Shown: in pieces, positions 1 through 9,032 of the stretch
Layout: every line of letters starts with the position of its first letter
How positions within the stretch are numbered: position 1 is the stretch's first letter
NCBI GenBank assembly: GCA_024638765.1
Contig: JAHEJT010000009.1
Span: forward strand, 1-61,067
Reading direction: 5' to 3'
Source: Verrucomicrobiales bacterium
Lineage (GTDB): Bacteria > Verrucomicrobiota > Verrucomicrobiia > Verrucomicrobiales > DEV007
Length of the DNA: 61,067 nucleotides
Translations under genes and position numbers: made by a program
Notes under the pieces: model-generated
What the model was told of the DNA's origin: nothing
The model's database searches: none
The model's input: only the letters and a program-made list of their open reading frames with translations

Positions 1-448
1 CCGGGAAGGTAAAGTTGAAATACGATGCCGCCACCGGATTCACTGAGCCGAAGAGCTGCTGAAACTTGTCCGACCAACCCGCGTAATAGACGAGCTGATC
101 GATAACCGCTTCCGTTTCGCTCCGGGCCTGGGCGGGTGTGAGACCGGCGGAGGCCTTGAGTTCCGTCACGAGCGCGTCCGCCCGGCCTTCCAGCATTTCC
201 GCGGCGCGATAGAGAATTTGTCCCTTGAGATACGCGGTGGTGGCAGCCCAGCCGGGTTGGGCCTTGCGGGCCGCGCGCACCGCGTCGCGGAGGTCTTTGC
301 GGGATGCCTGGCAGTAATTGGCAAGGTGTTCCCGGCCGCCGGGTTTCTTTGCGACCAGATAGCGCCCGCTCTCCGTCCGTGGGAACTTGCCCCCGATGTA
401 GAGTTTGTAAGTCTTGAGGACCGGGAGCCGTTTGTTGGAGCTGGCCAT
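1..448 (-). CDS. Aldehyde dehydrogenase family protein, N-terminal part (cut by window edge)
   Basis: Reading the minus strand from the ATG at 446-448 gives about 149 residues with no stop before the window edge, so the C-terminal part lies outside. The protein begins MASSNKRLPVLKTYKLYIGG and continues through GKFPRTESGR, AVRAARKAQPGWA, KGQILYRAAEMLEGR and YYAGWSDKFQQLFGS. This is the usual N-terminal pattern of NAD(P)-dependent aldehyde dehydrogenases (the IGG start, then the A-x-x-GW-x region and the alpha-helix with R-AE-L). The catalytic Cys and Glu would be in the missing part, so activity and substrate cannot be judged. A slightly longer ORF in another frame over the same bases does not resemble any family and is a shadow. 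No clear ribosome binding site is seen before the start. Confidence 0.85.
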   Translation of the reverse strand, partial: MASSNKRLPVLKTYKLYIGGKFPRTESGRYLVAKKPGGREHLANYCQASRKDLRDAVRAARKAQPGWAATTAYLKGQILYRAAEMLEGRADALVTELKASAGLTPAQARSETEAVIDQLVYYAGWSDKFQQLFGSVNPVAASYFNFTFP

Positions 449-509
449 TCCAAGACGGTAACCGGGTGGCGCGGGGAGGGTAAATAAGAAAGAGGGGCGG
501 TGTTTCTTG

Positions 510-630
510 TGGAGGGTTGCGCTTTTTCGCAACCGGGGCGGCGACGACACTGCCATGGCGCGTGAGCGCATTTTAATCAACCGAAGGCACTCGGCAGAGC
601 CCGCGAAGCGGGATAAAGCGCCGCCCTCCA
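510..630. repeat. Repeat family A, paired inverted copy (121 bp)
   Basis: The element starts with TGGAGGG followed by a hairpin (GGTTGCG, CTTTTT loop, CGCAACC at 515-534). It ends at 624-630 with CCCTCCA after a degenerate half-copy (GATAAAGCG). The outer TGGAGGG/CCCTCCA ends and the internal GCGCGTGAGCGCAT-like stretch parallel the 114-bp pair at 9033-9146. An ORF of about 71 codons crosses it, but it consists only of repeat sequence and is not called a gene. This element occupies most of the gap between the aldehyde dehydrogenase and the SGNH hydrolase. Confidence 0.6.
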
Positions 631-742
631 GCAGGGATTGTGGAATCTGTCACTCCGGAGGCCCTGAATCAGGCGCGTCACGGAGTTTTTTCTCTTTTGC
701 TGGCGCGAACCCAAAAGGATAGTAAGCTGACCGTTTAATACT

Positions 743-2923
743 ATGGGGACTCAACACACCCGGCAAATTTGCGCGCCCGCCCTTCTTGTCGTGTTCGCTG
801 CTTTTATTGCAGCGATCACACCTGCGTCGGCCTATCCCTTGACCAGGGATCAGGAGGAACGGCTGCGGAAATTCATACCCAGGACATTCGACAAGTTATC
901 GCGGCGCGAGTCGGTGCACATCATCGGTCTCGGCGACAGCGTCACGGAGTTTTACGCGCACTCCGATCAATCCTATGATGCCTTACGCGCTTATTACGGG
1001 CGCTTTGCGCACCGGCTGGAGCGGGAATTTTTCTATACGGGAGGGGTTCGCGTCGTGAATCCCAAGGGGGGGACACCTGAAAAGCATCATGACCATCGGG
1101 GACCGGAGCTGACGATTCAGAGTATGGCGCGCGGTGGGAGGGTTGCCTTGCACGCCTTGCAGCGGTTGACGACGGATGCCTTTCTCTATGAGCCCGACCT
1201 GATCATTATCAATTACGGTATCAACGACGCTCTCACTCAGTTTCCGCTGGAGGGATACCGGAAAGCCCTTGAGGAGTCGGTCGGGCTTTGCAAGTCGAAA
1301 GGCGTAGAGGTGATTCTCATGGGTTGCAGCGCGGTCCTGCGGTCATCCGGTCCGACGGGGATCGGCATGACGCGGCCTTATGTCAGCGCGGCGCGCGATG
1401 TCGCCCGTGAGCACGGAGTGCTCTTTGCGGATCTCGGCAAGGCGATGGTGGCCGGTCCCGGGAGTGAGCCCGGCATCGAGGCCCGCCTCGCGATTCAAAA
1501 GGCCGTCGCCAATGTGAAAGCGCACTTTGATCATGGACCGGGCGTCGAAGACTCTCTGCATCCCCGGGAGAGCACGCATGCAATGCTGGGGGACGCGCTT
1601 TTCGATGTGCTGCTCAACGGCGAGCCGGTGGAGGAATACGCCTTGGCGGGGACGTGCCGGCAGCGGGGGGAGGGAAAATTCCTCGTGGAATTCGAGTTGT
1701 TGAATCGCGGTTCGCAGCCACGGATTGGATATCTCTGCGCTCTCAATTGCGGCGGTTGGTTGGCTGCGGACAATCCTTATCGCGAATTCGAGATCCCCGC
1801 GGGGGAATCCCGGAAGTTTGAAGTTGAGTACGCACTGCGTGAGTCACCGGATTACCCGGCACAGAGCGCCTTCGAGAGACTTCCGGCAGATGCGACCGCG
1901 CTTCCGGTTCCTGTCCTCATCAGTGATGCCGAGAAAACGCAGCTCCTTGAATTGCGGGCGGAGAAAAGGCCGGTGGCCATGGTCTGGAAGACAGGCCTTC
2001 AGGACGAGGTCAGAGGCATATTCAGCGTGGGTTGCACCCTGGTGAACACGGATGAGAGCGCTGTCAAAGGCAGTTACCAAGTCACCTGGAGGGAACAGAA
2101 GATCGATGGCGAGTTCTCACTGGATGCCGGGCAAAGCAAGGCGATGGAATTTACGTTCACCCTTCCCTCAAAGGATTCGGTGTTTCGGCTTCGGAATTCG
2201 TTGAACGCCGCACTATCCATCGCTGGCGCGCAGTATCTTTACAAAAGAGAAATCGAGGCCACCCGGAACCTGAGCTTGAAGGACAAGGTTTCCATGGCCA
2301 GGTTCGATCGATACCGTCCCAACGCTGGCGCCGAGGAGTATACGTCCACCGGGGAGCGCGTCGCGTTCCAGGCCCTCGCCGATGAGAAGGCATTGTATCT
2401 TTTGTTCGATCTTCCCAAGGGCATGCGCTTGATAGAGGGACCGGAGGGGGGAGTTGCCGCGATTGCCGAGATCACGATCGACGCCCGTCCCGCAAAGCAG
2501 AGGCGGAAGTTCGGATTCGTGGAGCGAATCAAGGTCGAATGGGGAGCCGTGGACGGGCGCGGCACCGTCAAGGGGATCAAAGAAGCCAATTTCGGAGACG
2601 GATACGATCGGTTGCTCGATCCCGCGGGGATCACCGCGGAACTCACGACCACTCCCGAGGGGCGCAGGCGGTTCTCGGTCGTTATTCCCCGCCAGTATTT
2701 TTACCTGCACGAGTGGCGCCTGGAGAATCCCAACAGCATGCTGGGCCTCGCCGCAAAGATCGGGTTTCTGGCTCCCGGGGTGGGCGATCGGCCGCCCGCC
2801 TTCGCGACGGGAACGCGATATGTCCTCTCCGAGAACAGGCTCGGCGCCGTGGATCCCCGCAGTCTCACTGCGCTCGAGTTGAGCAACATCGGCACGGATC
2901 GCTGGTCGGTGAGGTTGTATTGA
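743..2923 (+). CDS. Exported SGNH/GDSL-family hydrolase with long C-terminal region
   Basis: The 726-residue protein starts at an ATG and has a signal peptide (hydrophobic run about 13-30, ending ASA-YP). The SGNH blocks are visible: GLGDSVTEF with Ser66, INYGIND with Asn161, and DSLH with Asp270 and His273. The catalytic Ser-Asp-His set is therefore present in the first 280 residues. The remaining 440 residues are beta-rich, with a sugar-binding-like stretch near 510-720 (EEYTSTGERVAFQALADEKAL), which could be a carbohydrate-binding or family 9-like CBM module. Likely role is esterase or deacetylase action on polysaccharide outside the cytoplasm. The substrate cannot be read from the sequence. 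It stands alone, followed 97 bp later by another exported hydrolase on the same strand. Confidence 0.75.
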   Translation: MGTQHTRQICAPALLVVFAAFIAAITPASAYPLTRDQEERLRKFIPRTFDKLSRRESVHIIGLGDSVTEFYAHSDQSYDALRAYYGRFAHRLEREFFYTGGVRVVNPKGGTPEKHHDHRGPELTIQSMARGGRVALHALQRLTTDAFLYEPDLIIINYGINDALTQFPLEGYRKALEESVGLCKSKGVEVILMGCSAVLRSSGPTGIGMTRPYVSAARDVAREHGVLFADLGKAMVAGPGSEPGIEARLAIQKAVANVKAHFDHGPGVEDSLHPRESTHAMLGDALFDVLLNGEPVEEYALAGTCRQRGEGKFLVEFELLNRGSQPRIGYLCALNCGGWLAADNPYREFEIPAGESRKFEVEYALRESPDYPAQSAFERLPADATALPVPVLISDAEKTQLLELRAEKRPVAMVWKTGLQDEVRGIFSVGCTLVNTDESAVKGSYQVTWREQKIDGEFSLDAGQSKAMEFTFTLPSKDSVFRLRNSLNAALSIAGAQYLYKREIEATRNLSLKDKVSMARFDRYRPNAGAEEYTSTGERVAFQALADEKALYLLFDLPKGMRLIEGPEGGVAAIAEITIDARPAKQRRKFGFVERIKVEWGAVDGRGTVKGIKEANFGDGYDRLLDPAGITAELTTTPEGRRRFSVVIPRQYFYLHEWRLENPNSMLGLAAKIGFLAPGVGDRPPAFATGTRYVLSENRLGAVDPRSLTALELSNIGTDRWSVRLY

Positions 2924-3020
2924 GAGTGCGGGGGACTGCATATCTCGGGAAGAAGGGAAGCCGGGAAGAACACGGCGGCTGTGGTTGACCTGCCCTGGCA
3001 AACGGCTTCTATAATCCATT

Positions 3021-4589
3021 GTGCGTGGTTTGGTCTCACTCCCGAACTGGGGGCGCTTCTTTTCAGCCTTTGTCATCCTGGTTTATGGAGCGGCTGCCGG
3101 TGTGCTCCAGGGCGCCGGGGTGACGGTCATGACGCACGGGTTCAATGGGAACGTCGACGACTGGATCATTCCCATGGCGAATGAACTTGCGGGCTATGCC
3201 CTCTTTCCGGGCGCCGATTTCAGTTGTTACGAAGTTTCCATCACGCAGGCCGGGACGTCCGCCTCGTTCCTGGGCGGGATTTCCCCCGGGAACGCGGACT
3301 CCGGGGAGATATTCATCAAGCTGGACTGGTCCACCCTGGCGGGTTTAGGCGGGGCTTCGACGGGAGCAGTTGCTAATGCGGCGGTCGATGCGTTGTTGTC
3401 GACGGGGTTGATTGCGGAAACGGAGGGGCGACCGCTGGCGGAGTTGCCGCTTCACTTGGTCGGACACAGCCGGGGTGGATCGGTCGTCACGGAAATGGCG
3501 CGGTTGTTAGGAGCGCAAGGGGTGTGGGTGGATCAGGTTACTACCCTGGATCCGCGGCCGGTGCCACTTTTCGGCGATGCCAGTGTGACCACGTGGTCAA
3601 ACGTCCTTTACGCGGACAACTTCTGGCAGATGCTGGGGGACGGACTTTTCGTCCCGAACGGTCAGTCGGTATTCGGTGCTTATAATCGCCTGCTGACGAG
3701 TCTCGGCGGCGGCTATAGCTCGAGCCACAGTGATGTGCATCTCTGGTATCACGGGACCATTGACCTGGCGACCCCGGCGACGGACACCCAGGCCGTGATC
3801 ACTGCGGCCGAGCGGAGTGCGTGGTGGACCGGGCTGGAAATGGCGGGTGCAGTGGCCGGGTTCCATTACAGCAGAATTGGCGACGGCGATCGTCTCAGTG
3901 CGGCGGAGCCGGCCGGCGCAGGGAACGGGCGCATCAGCGACGGGTTCAACAAGCACTGGGATCTCGGCGGCGGCTTGGGCGCGAACCGGGCCGTGTTGCC
4001 GGCCAACAGCGGTCTCTGGCCCAACGTGATGCTATGCGGAAGAACCGGGACGGGCCCGGTGCCTGCGGGCGGGACCTTCGAACTGGCGCTGTATTACCAG
4101 TCCGGCGGGAGCGGGAGTGGAGACGTGGACGTGCGCACCTTGCTGGATCCCGATGCAAATCCCTGGAATGGCAACGGCATTGAGGCCGACCAGGGATTGC
4201 TCATGAATACCGGGACCGGCGCGGTCGGGTTCCACTTGGACGATGTGGGAATTGATCCGCAGACGGTCGTGCCGGGAAGTTACAGGGTTTGCGTGCGCAT
4301 CGATGATGGCGTACGCACACGCTTTTGTTATGCGCCCGAGCCGCTGGTCGTCACGACGAGCCAGCAGCCGCCCTCCATCCAACAGGGATCGGTGGAGATG
4401 ACGGGGTTAGGATTGCGGTTCAATGTCCTCGCCTCGCCCGGTCAGGAGGTAGTCGTGGAGGCCACGACCGACCTCATCACCTGGATTCCGCTGCAGACGC
4501 GGGTGTTCGTCACGGCGGTCTGGGAGTTTCTGGATGCTGATACGGCATCCTTTCCCCGGAGATTTTACCGCCCGGTGCTGGTGCCGTAG
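3021..4589 (+). CDS. Exported lipase-like alpha/beta hydrolase
   Basis: A 522-residue protein starting at GTG. Residues 8-30 form a hydrophobic leader. MTHGFNG (37-43) resembles the oxyanion His-Gly motif, and GHSRGGS (148-154) is a clear nucleophile elbow with Ser150. A DPRPVP segment and later His residues could complete the triad, but the exact acid and His are not assigned. The last 70 residues (VVVEATTDLITWIPLQT, then FYRPV) match a C-terminal beta-module common at the end of exported verrucomicrobial proteins, an inference from general pattern. It is probably a secreted esterase or lipase of unknown substrate. The gene is convergent with der. Confidence 0.7.
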   Translation: MRGLVSLPNWGRFFSAFVILVYGAAAGVLQGAGVTVMTHGFNGNVDDWIIPMANELAGYALFPGADFSCYEVSITQAGTSASFLGGISPGNADSGEIFIKLDWSTLAGLGGASTGAVANAAVDALLSTGLIAETEGRPLAELPLHLVGHSRGGSVVTEMARLLGAQGVWVDQVTTLDPRPVPLFGDASVTTWSNVLYADNFWQMLGDGLFVPNGQSVFGAYNRLLTSLGGGYSSSHSDVHLWYHGTIDLATPATDTQAVITAAERSAWWTGLEMAGAVAGFHYSRIGDGDRLSAAEPAGAGNGRISDGFNKHWDLGGGLGANRAVLPANSGLWPNVMLCGRTGTGPVPAGGTFELALYYQSGGSGSGDVDVRTLLDPDANPWNGNGIEADQGLLMNTGTGAVGFHLDDVGIDPQTVVPGSYRVCVRIDDGVRTRFCYAPEPLVVTTSQQPPSIQQGSVEMTGLGLRFNVLASPGQEVVVEATTDLITWIPLQTRVFVTAVWEFLDADTASFPRRFYRPVLVP

Positions 4590-4717
4590 GGGCCCACGGT
4601 TTCCGATAACGCGGAACCCCTGGAGGATATATTCTGGTATTAGCTGGGCACCAAGGGCGGTGGCGGAAGCGCCTCATCCTGGTTTAAGGCGGGTAGTCCC
4701 TTCAGGGAAAAGAGACT

Positions 4718-6124
4718 TTATTTCTTCGAGGCTTCCCTGCGGCCGGTGGTGCGGCGGGAGCGAATGTCGAAGGCGATGGGGAGGCCTTCGTAATGGTGTT
4801 GTCGGCGCAGTTCCGACTCGAGGTATCGCTGGTAAGTCGGCGTGAGGAGGCCGGGATGATTCACGAAGAGCAGGTAAGCGGGCGCGTAAATGCCATCAGT
4901 CCGTGCCGTTTTCAGAGGCGAAGCGTAAAGCAGGTTGAGCCGTTTACCCTTGGTCGCCGGGGGCGGAGTTTTCTCGATGGCGCGCTGGAGAATGCGGTTG
5001 AGGGTGCCGGTGTTGGGCGCTGCGGCAACCGCTTCCCGCAACTCTTCGACGGCCGCAAAGATGCGGCCGGTGTACTGTTCCTTGAGGGCGGAGACTGCGA
5101 CGAATTGGGCGTAATGAAGAAAGAACAGCTCACGCTGCACTTGCTCGAGCAGAAGTCCGACCCGGTCGTGAAAGCGGCCCTCCGGATGGAAGAGATCGAA
5201 TTTGTTGAGCACCACGATGCAGGGCTTGCGTTCCGTGAGGATGAGACGTGCGATCTTGCGATCCTGAGAAGTGACGCCTCGGGCCGAATCAATCACCAGT
5301 AAGCAGAGATCGGCGCGGCGGACGCTTTTTTCCGAGCGCATCGCACTGAAAACTTCCACCGAGGAATCGCGTTTCCCTTTCGGACGTAAGCCGGCGGTAT
5401 CGATGAGGAGATAATCGCGGTCGTCCCTCTGGTAAGGCACATCTACGGCGTCGCGAGTGGTGCCGGGGATATCGCTGACGATGGTGCGCTTATCTTTCAG
5501 AATGGCGTTGATGAGGGAGGACTTGCCGACATTGGGGCGGCCGACGATAGCGATGCGGGTGACTTCCTCCGGCGCCTCCGATTTGTCCGCGCCGGCCCCG
5601 GTGACACCGATATCCTGCAGCTCGTGATCGAGGCGGGCGACCAGTTCCGGAAAATTCCGGCCGTGCGCCGCACTCACGGAGACCGGATCGGGAAAGCCGA
5701 GTGACGCGAAATCTCCCTCCATGGCGTCCTGGCCCTCGTGATCGATCTTGTTTACCACGAGAAGGACGGGGACGGTGGCACGGCGGAGAAGGCGAGCCAC
5801 GGATTCGTCGACGGGCGTGATGCCGTCTTTGCCGTCGACGGTGAAGACGACGAGGTCCGCGGTTGCGATGGCAATTTCCGCTTCGGTTTCCACGTGGGCG
5901 CCGAATTCCGCATCCGTGGAACCGCCGATGCCGCCGGTATCGACGAGACTGAAAGGGTGCTTTCCTTTGCTGCAATCCGCGGTGATCCGATCCCGGGTGA
6001 CGCCGGGTTGATCGTGGACGATGGCGATGCGGCGGCCGGCCAGCCGATTGAAGACGGCCGATTTGCCGACGTTGGGTCGTCCGACGATGGCGACAACGGG
6101 GAGCTTATTCGTTTGCGTGGGCAT
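4718..6124 (-). CDS. der: Ribosome biogenesis GTPase Der (EngA)
   Basis: The 468-residue length and architecture are those of Der: two tandem G domains and a C-terminal KH-like domain. Each G domain has its P-loop GRPNVGKS (about 15-22 and 197-204), a DTGG or DTAG G3 motif, and an NKID or NKFD G4 motif. The C-terminal region (LNRILQRAIEKTPPP, then KGKRLNLLYAS) fits the KH domain. Der acts in 50S subunit maturation. Its ATG lies inside the last codons of pgsA (20-bp overlap at 6105-6124), so the two genes are probably translationally coupled. Confidence 0.97.
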   Translation of the reverse strand: MPTQTNKLPVVAIVGRPNVGKSAVFNRLAGRRIAIVHDQPGVTRDRITADCSKGKHPFSLVDTGGIGGSTDAEFGAHVETEAEIAIATADLVVFTVDGKDGITPVDESVARLLRRATVPVLLVVNKIDHEGQDAMEGDFASLGFPDPVSVSAAHGRNFPELVARLDHELQDIGVTGAGADKSEAPEEVTRIAIVGRPNVGKSSLINAILKDKRTIVSDIPGTTRDAVDVPYQRDDRDYLLIDTAGLRPKGKRDSSVEVFSAMRSEKSVRRADLCLLVIDSARGVTSQDRKIARLILTERKPCIVVLNKFDLFHPEGRFHDRVGLLLEQVQRELFFLHYAQFVAVSALKEQYTGRIFAAVEELREAVAAAPNTGTLNRILQRAIEKTPPPATKGKRLNLLYASPLKTARTDGIYAPAYLLFVNHPGLLTPTYQRYLESELRRQHHYEGLPIAFDIRSRRTTGRREASKK

Positions 6125-6689
6125 GTCCCGTTTCCTGGAGTTGACGGACGCCGTCCATGACGTAGACCGTGCCTGAAATGGCGGTTAAGATCCCGGCGAT
6201 GGCGATCGCGTAAATTGGGGAAGGAGTTTCAATCTGGAGCATGACCCAGGCGACCGCCACCATTTGGAAAAATGTGCAGGCCTTTCCGCTGAGATGGGGT
6301 TGCACGCTGACATGGCCGACGAGGTGATTGATAATGAAAGCGCCCCCAACGAGAACTGCGTCCCGCGCGATGACGAGGACGGGAAACCAGATCGGGAAAG
6401 TGACCGGCCACTCGGTCACTGTCAGGGTAATGAGGGCGCTGAGGAGGAGGGCCTTGTCGGCGAGCGGATCGAGAAGAACACCGAGGCGGCTCTTCTGATT
6501 AAAATGCCGCGCGATGAATCCATCGACGGCATCGCTGACGGAAGCCACGAAAAAGACGAGGACGGCGGCGTAACGCCAGCTCTCATTGGGCTCGCCGGCC
6601 TTGATGCTTTCGCCGTAGTAACTGGCGAAAGCAATGAAGACGGGGATCAGGAGGATTCGGCCGATGGTGATTTTGTTGGGCAACGTCAT
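6105..6689 (-). CDS. pgsA: CDP-alcohol phosphatidyltransferase (phosphatidylglycerophosphate synthase)
   Basis: The 194-residue membrane protein carries the full CDP-alcohol phosphotransferase signature: D53, D56-G57, A60-R61, G70, D74 and D78. It would make phosphatidylglycerol phosphate from CDP-diacylglycerol and glycerol 3-phosphate, or be a close relative. Several hydrophobic segments fit a six-helix fold. The start is set at the ATG 6687-6689 (MTLPNKITIGRILL), the usual N-terminus of the family. The reading frame stays open for a further 363 bp upstream only because it crosses the 111-bp tandem repeats, so the 315-residue version is rejected. Der follows with a 20-bp overlap. Confidence 0.93.
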   Translation of the reverse strand: MTLPNKITIGRILLIPVFIAFASYYGESIKAGEPNESWRYAAVLVFFVASVSDAVDGFIARHFNQKSRLGVLLDPLADKALLLSALITLTVTEWPVTFPIWFPVLVIARDAVLVGGAFIINHLVGHVSVQPHLSGKACTFFQMVAVAWVMLQIETPSPIYAIAIAGILTAISGTVYVMDGVRQLQETGHAHANE

Positions 6690-6758
6690 GGGGATGCGCG
6701 GCGAGGGCGCAGTGAAGCACAGTGTCACAGTTCTCTGCAGGAGCCAGTGATATTTGGG

Positions 6759-7097
6759 GGGTAGCCGAACTGGGACAGTTCGGGAGAAGGCGAGGATGCC
6801 GTGGGGAGAGTCGGGCCCGAAGTGTGCCACTTCGGCTACACGGATTGAGATGACGGGTACGGATATTCCGGGTAGCCGAACTGGGAGAGTTCGGGAGAAG
6901 GCGGAGATGCCGTGGGGAGAGTCGGGCCCGAAGTGTGCCACTTCGGCTACACGGATTGAGATGGCGGGTACGGATATTCCGGGTAGCCGAACTGGGAGAG
7001 TTCGGGAGAGGGCGAGGATGCCGTGGGGAGAGTCGGGCCCGAAGTGTGCCACTTCGGCTACACGGACGATTCGAGGATGTCGTGGGGAGAGTCGGGT
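6759..7097. repeat. Tandem 111-bp repeat array with internal palindromes (3 full units plus a remnant)
   Basis: Units start at 6759, 6870 and 6981, an exact 111-bp period. A partial fourth unit (CGTGGGGAGAGTCGGG) is recognisable to about 7097. Each unit has GTAGCCGAACT with an AGTTCGG partner, and CCGAAGT with an ACTTCGGCTAC partner, giving two hairpins enclosed by outer GTAGCCGAA/TTCGGCTAC arms. Units differ by a few bases only. Because 111 is divisible by three, open frames persist on both strands, but the translations are simple repeats. The array fills the divergent gap between pgsA and rsmA-nudix. Confidence 0.92.
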
Positions 7098-7222
7098 CGC
7101 GGGGGGACGCGCAGGCCATCATGACGCGCTGGCCACCATGCACAATGCCTGGAAGACGCGGGTGCTCCGACGGTTGACATTTGCGGGGGGCGTGGCTTGA
7201 TGGCGCGAGGAGACCATCCAAA

Positions 7223-8584
7223 GTGACCTCAAAAGAAATTCACAGCCTCCTGGAAGAACTCGGGGTCGTTCCGAGCCGCGGAATGGGGCAAAACTTTCTG
7301 GTAGACCCCGACGCCGCCCGCTGGATCGTCGACCAGTTGGAGGTGGCGGACGATGGGCACGTCATTGAAGTGGGTGCCGGGACCGGCGCTTTGACGGAGC
7401 ACTTGGCGGGAAAGGGACGCCGCCTGACCCTGATCGAGAAAGATCGACGCTTGGCGGAGTATCTGAAGAAGAAGTACGGAGGACCACGCACGGAGGTCAT
7501 TGAGGCCGACGCGGTGGGATTCGATCTGCGGTCGTATTTCGCCGGGCAACCGGTTGCGGTCATCGGGAATCTTCCTTATTCGGCCGGAGGAGAAATCGTG
7601 CGGACGTTTCTGCGTCAGCCGACTCCCGTGTCCGCGGCGGTGTTTACGTTGCAGAAAGAGGTGGCTGAGCGTCTCTGTGCGCGCCCCGGGACCAAGGCGT
7701 ACGGGCTTCTCAGTTTGCGGGTCCAAAGCGAATGGGTCCCCAGTCTGCTGAAGATCCTGCCGCCGGACGTGTTTTCTCCGCGACCACAGATCGAATCCGC
7801 CGTCGTGAGCTTGCGCCCTCTGGAAAGCGGAGCGTTGCCCCCCTTCGATCGCGTGCTCTTCGACCGCCTCATTCGATCCGGTTTTTCGCAACGCCGGAAA
7901 CAATTAAAGAAACTCCTGCCGGTGCCGCGGGAAGAATGGGAAAGCGTGGTGAGAGATCTTGGAGTCGAAGAAACCGTGCGCGGCGAGCAATTGGGGATCG
8001 AGAAATGGGTGCAATTGACGAATCGGCTCGACGACCACCCGTTGCGGAAGGGCAAGAGGCCGCCGGTGGAGGAGGAGATTTTCGATGTGGTGGACGAGAA
8101 TGACGAGGTCATCGGCCGGGAGACGCGCAGGGAGGTGCACGAGAAAAATCTTCGGCATCGCGCGGTGCACATTTTCGTGCGCAACCGGCACGGAGAGATT
8201 TTCTTGCAGAAGAGATCGGCGTTGAAGGACCGGCATCCCGGAAAGTGGGATTCCAGCGCTTCCGGGCATCTCGACTCGGGCGAGAATTACGAAGACGCCG
8301 CGAGAAGAGAGCTTGAGGAGGAGGTGGGAATCGGGGGAGTAACGGTGGAGCGGGTGGCCAAGATCGGGCCGGCAGCGGAGACCGACTGGGAGTTCATAGA
8401 GATTTACCGGGTGGATTACCGGGGCAAGATGCGGCTTTGTGCCGACGAGGTCGAATACGGGGCCAGTTTTCCCGTGGACGAAATCGATCGCTGGGTCGCG
8501 GCGCGGCCCGAGGATTTTGCGCCGGGGTTTTTGGCGTGCTGGCGGGTGTTTCGGGAGGGAGGAGACCTGAGACTCGAGACTTGA
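7223..8584 (+). CDS. rsmA: Fusion of 16S rRNA dimethyladenosine methyltransferase RsmA (KsgA) and a Nudix hydrolase
   Basis: This single 453-codon frame holds two complete domains. Residues 1-272 are RsmA, which dimethylates A1518/A1519 of 16S rRNA: GQNFLVDP (22-29), the SAM loop EVGAGTGALT (49-58), catalytic NLPY (116-119) and FSPRPQIES (184-192). Residues 284-445 are a Nudix domain with a perfect box G-x5-E-x7-REL-x-EE-x-GI (348-370), preceded by the EEEIFDVVDENDEVIG pattern typical of the YfcD/isopentenyl-isomerase-like Nudix group. The start is set at the GTG at 7223, which has AGGAGA nine bases upstream and leaves the normal RsmA N-terminus. The TTG at 7181 is less likely. The Nudix substrate is unknown. 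Confidence 0.92.
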   Translation: MTSKEIHSLLEELGVVPSRGMGQNFLVDPDAARWIVDQLEVADDGHVIEVGAGTGALTEHLAGKGRRLTLIEKDRRLAEYLKKKYGGPRTEVIEADAVGFDLRSYFAGQPVAVIGNLPYSAGGEIVRTFLRQPTPVSAAVFTLQKEVAERLCARPGTKAYGLLSLRVQSEWVPSLLKILPPDVFSPRPQIESAVVSLRPLESGALPPFDRVLFDRLIRSGFSQRRKQLKKLLPVPREEWESVVRDLGVEETVRGEQLGIEKWVQLTNRLDDHPLRKGKRPPVEEEIFDVVDENDEVIGRETRREVHEKNLRHRAVHIFVRNRHGEIFLQKRSALKDRHPGKWDSSASGHLDSGENYEDAARRELEEEVGIGGVTVERVAKIGPAAETDWEFIEIYRVDYRGKMRLCADEVEYGASFPVDEIDRWVAARPEDFAPGFLACWRVFREGGDLRLET

Positions 8585-8639
8585 GACTCGAGACGCCGGC
8601 CAGGGGTGGCAGCAGGGAGGGGGTAGAACGCCCGTGGAA

Positions 8640-8798
8640 TCAGCGATCGGAGATGCTCATCTCCGCGTCGAGAGGAGCGAGCAGGAGGGAGTCGCGGCCG
8701 GACTCGGAAGCTTTCTCCATGAGCCAGAGGAGGGCAATCACGAGACCGTAAATGCAGATCCGGCTGATCAGGCGCTGTCGGGAGTTAAGTCCAAGCAT
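8640..8798 (-). CDS. Possible small single-span membrane protein
   Basis: A 52-codon frame (ATG at 8796-8798) encodes MLGLNSRQRLISR followed by a hydrophobic run ICIYGLVIALLWLM and a polar tail. The frame extends upstream to a TTG at 8834. There is no convincing ribosome binding site and no family resemblance. It is the only plausible gene in the gap between rsmA-nudix and the FG-GAP protein, and it may be spurious. The rest of this gap (8800-9030) shows no gene, only an AT-richer stretch near 8820-8885. Confidence 0.3.
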   Translation of the reverse strand: MLGLNSRQRLISRICIYGLVIALLWLMEKASESGRDSLLLAPLDAEMSISDR

Positions 8799-9032
8799 CG
8801 CGGAAAACCATAACCTCAAAAGACGCCTGCGCAACCAGATTCCTCAAAAAATTAAGAATTTTCTCAGTTTTGAGAGGCATTAGTGCGGTTTTGGGTGGAT
8901 AATGAGCCGTCCACCGTTGGGCCGCGGGGTTTTGGAATGGTCCCAGGGACAGGTCCGGCGGAGTTCCCCGGGAATCGGCGGGAGGCAGTCCGAAGGTGGC
9001 GGTGGCGCCAAGAATCGTGCCGCTCACTCAAA

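Noticed and set aside
507..722. ORF of 71 codons on the plus strand
   Set aside because: It is made of family A repeat sequence with no family resemblance and no ribosome binding site.
6690..7052. N-terminal 121-residue extension of PgsA
   Set aside because: The sequence is an in-frame translation of the 111-bp tandem repeat; the normal family start is at 6689.
6759..7097. CRISPR array
   Set aside because: The repeats are 111 bp, contiguous and lack unique spacers; no cas genes are near.
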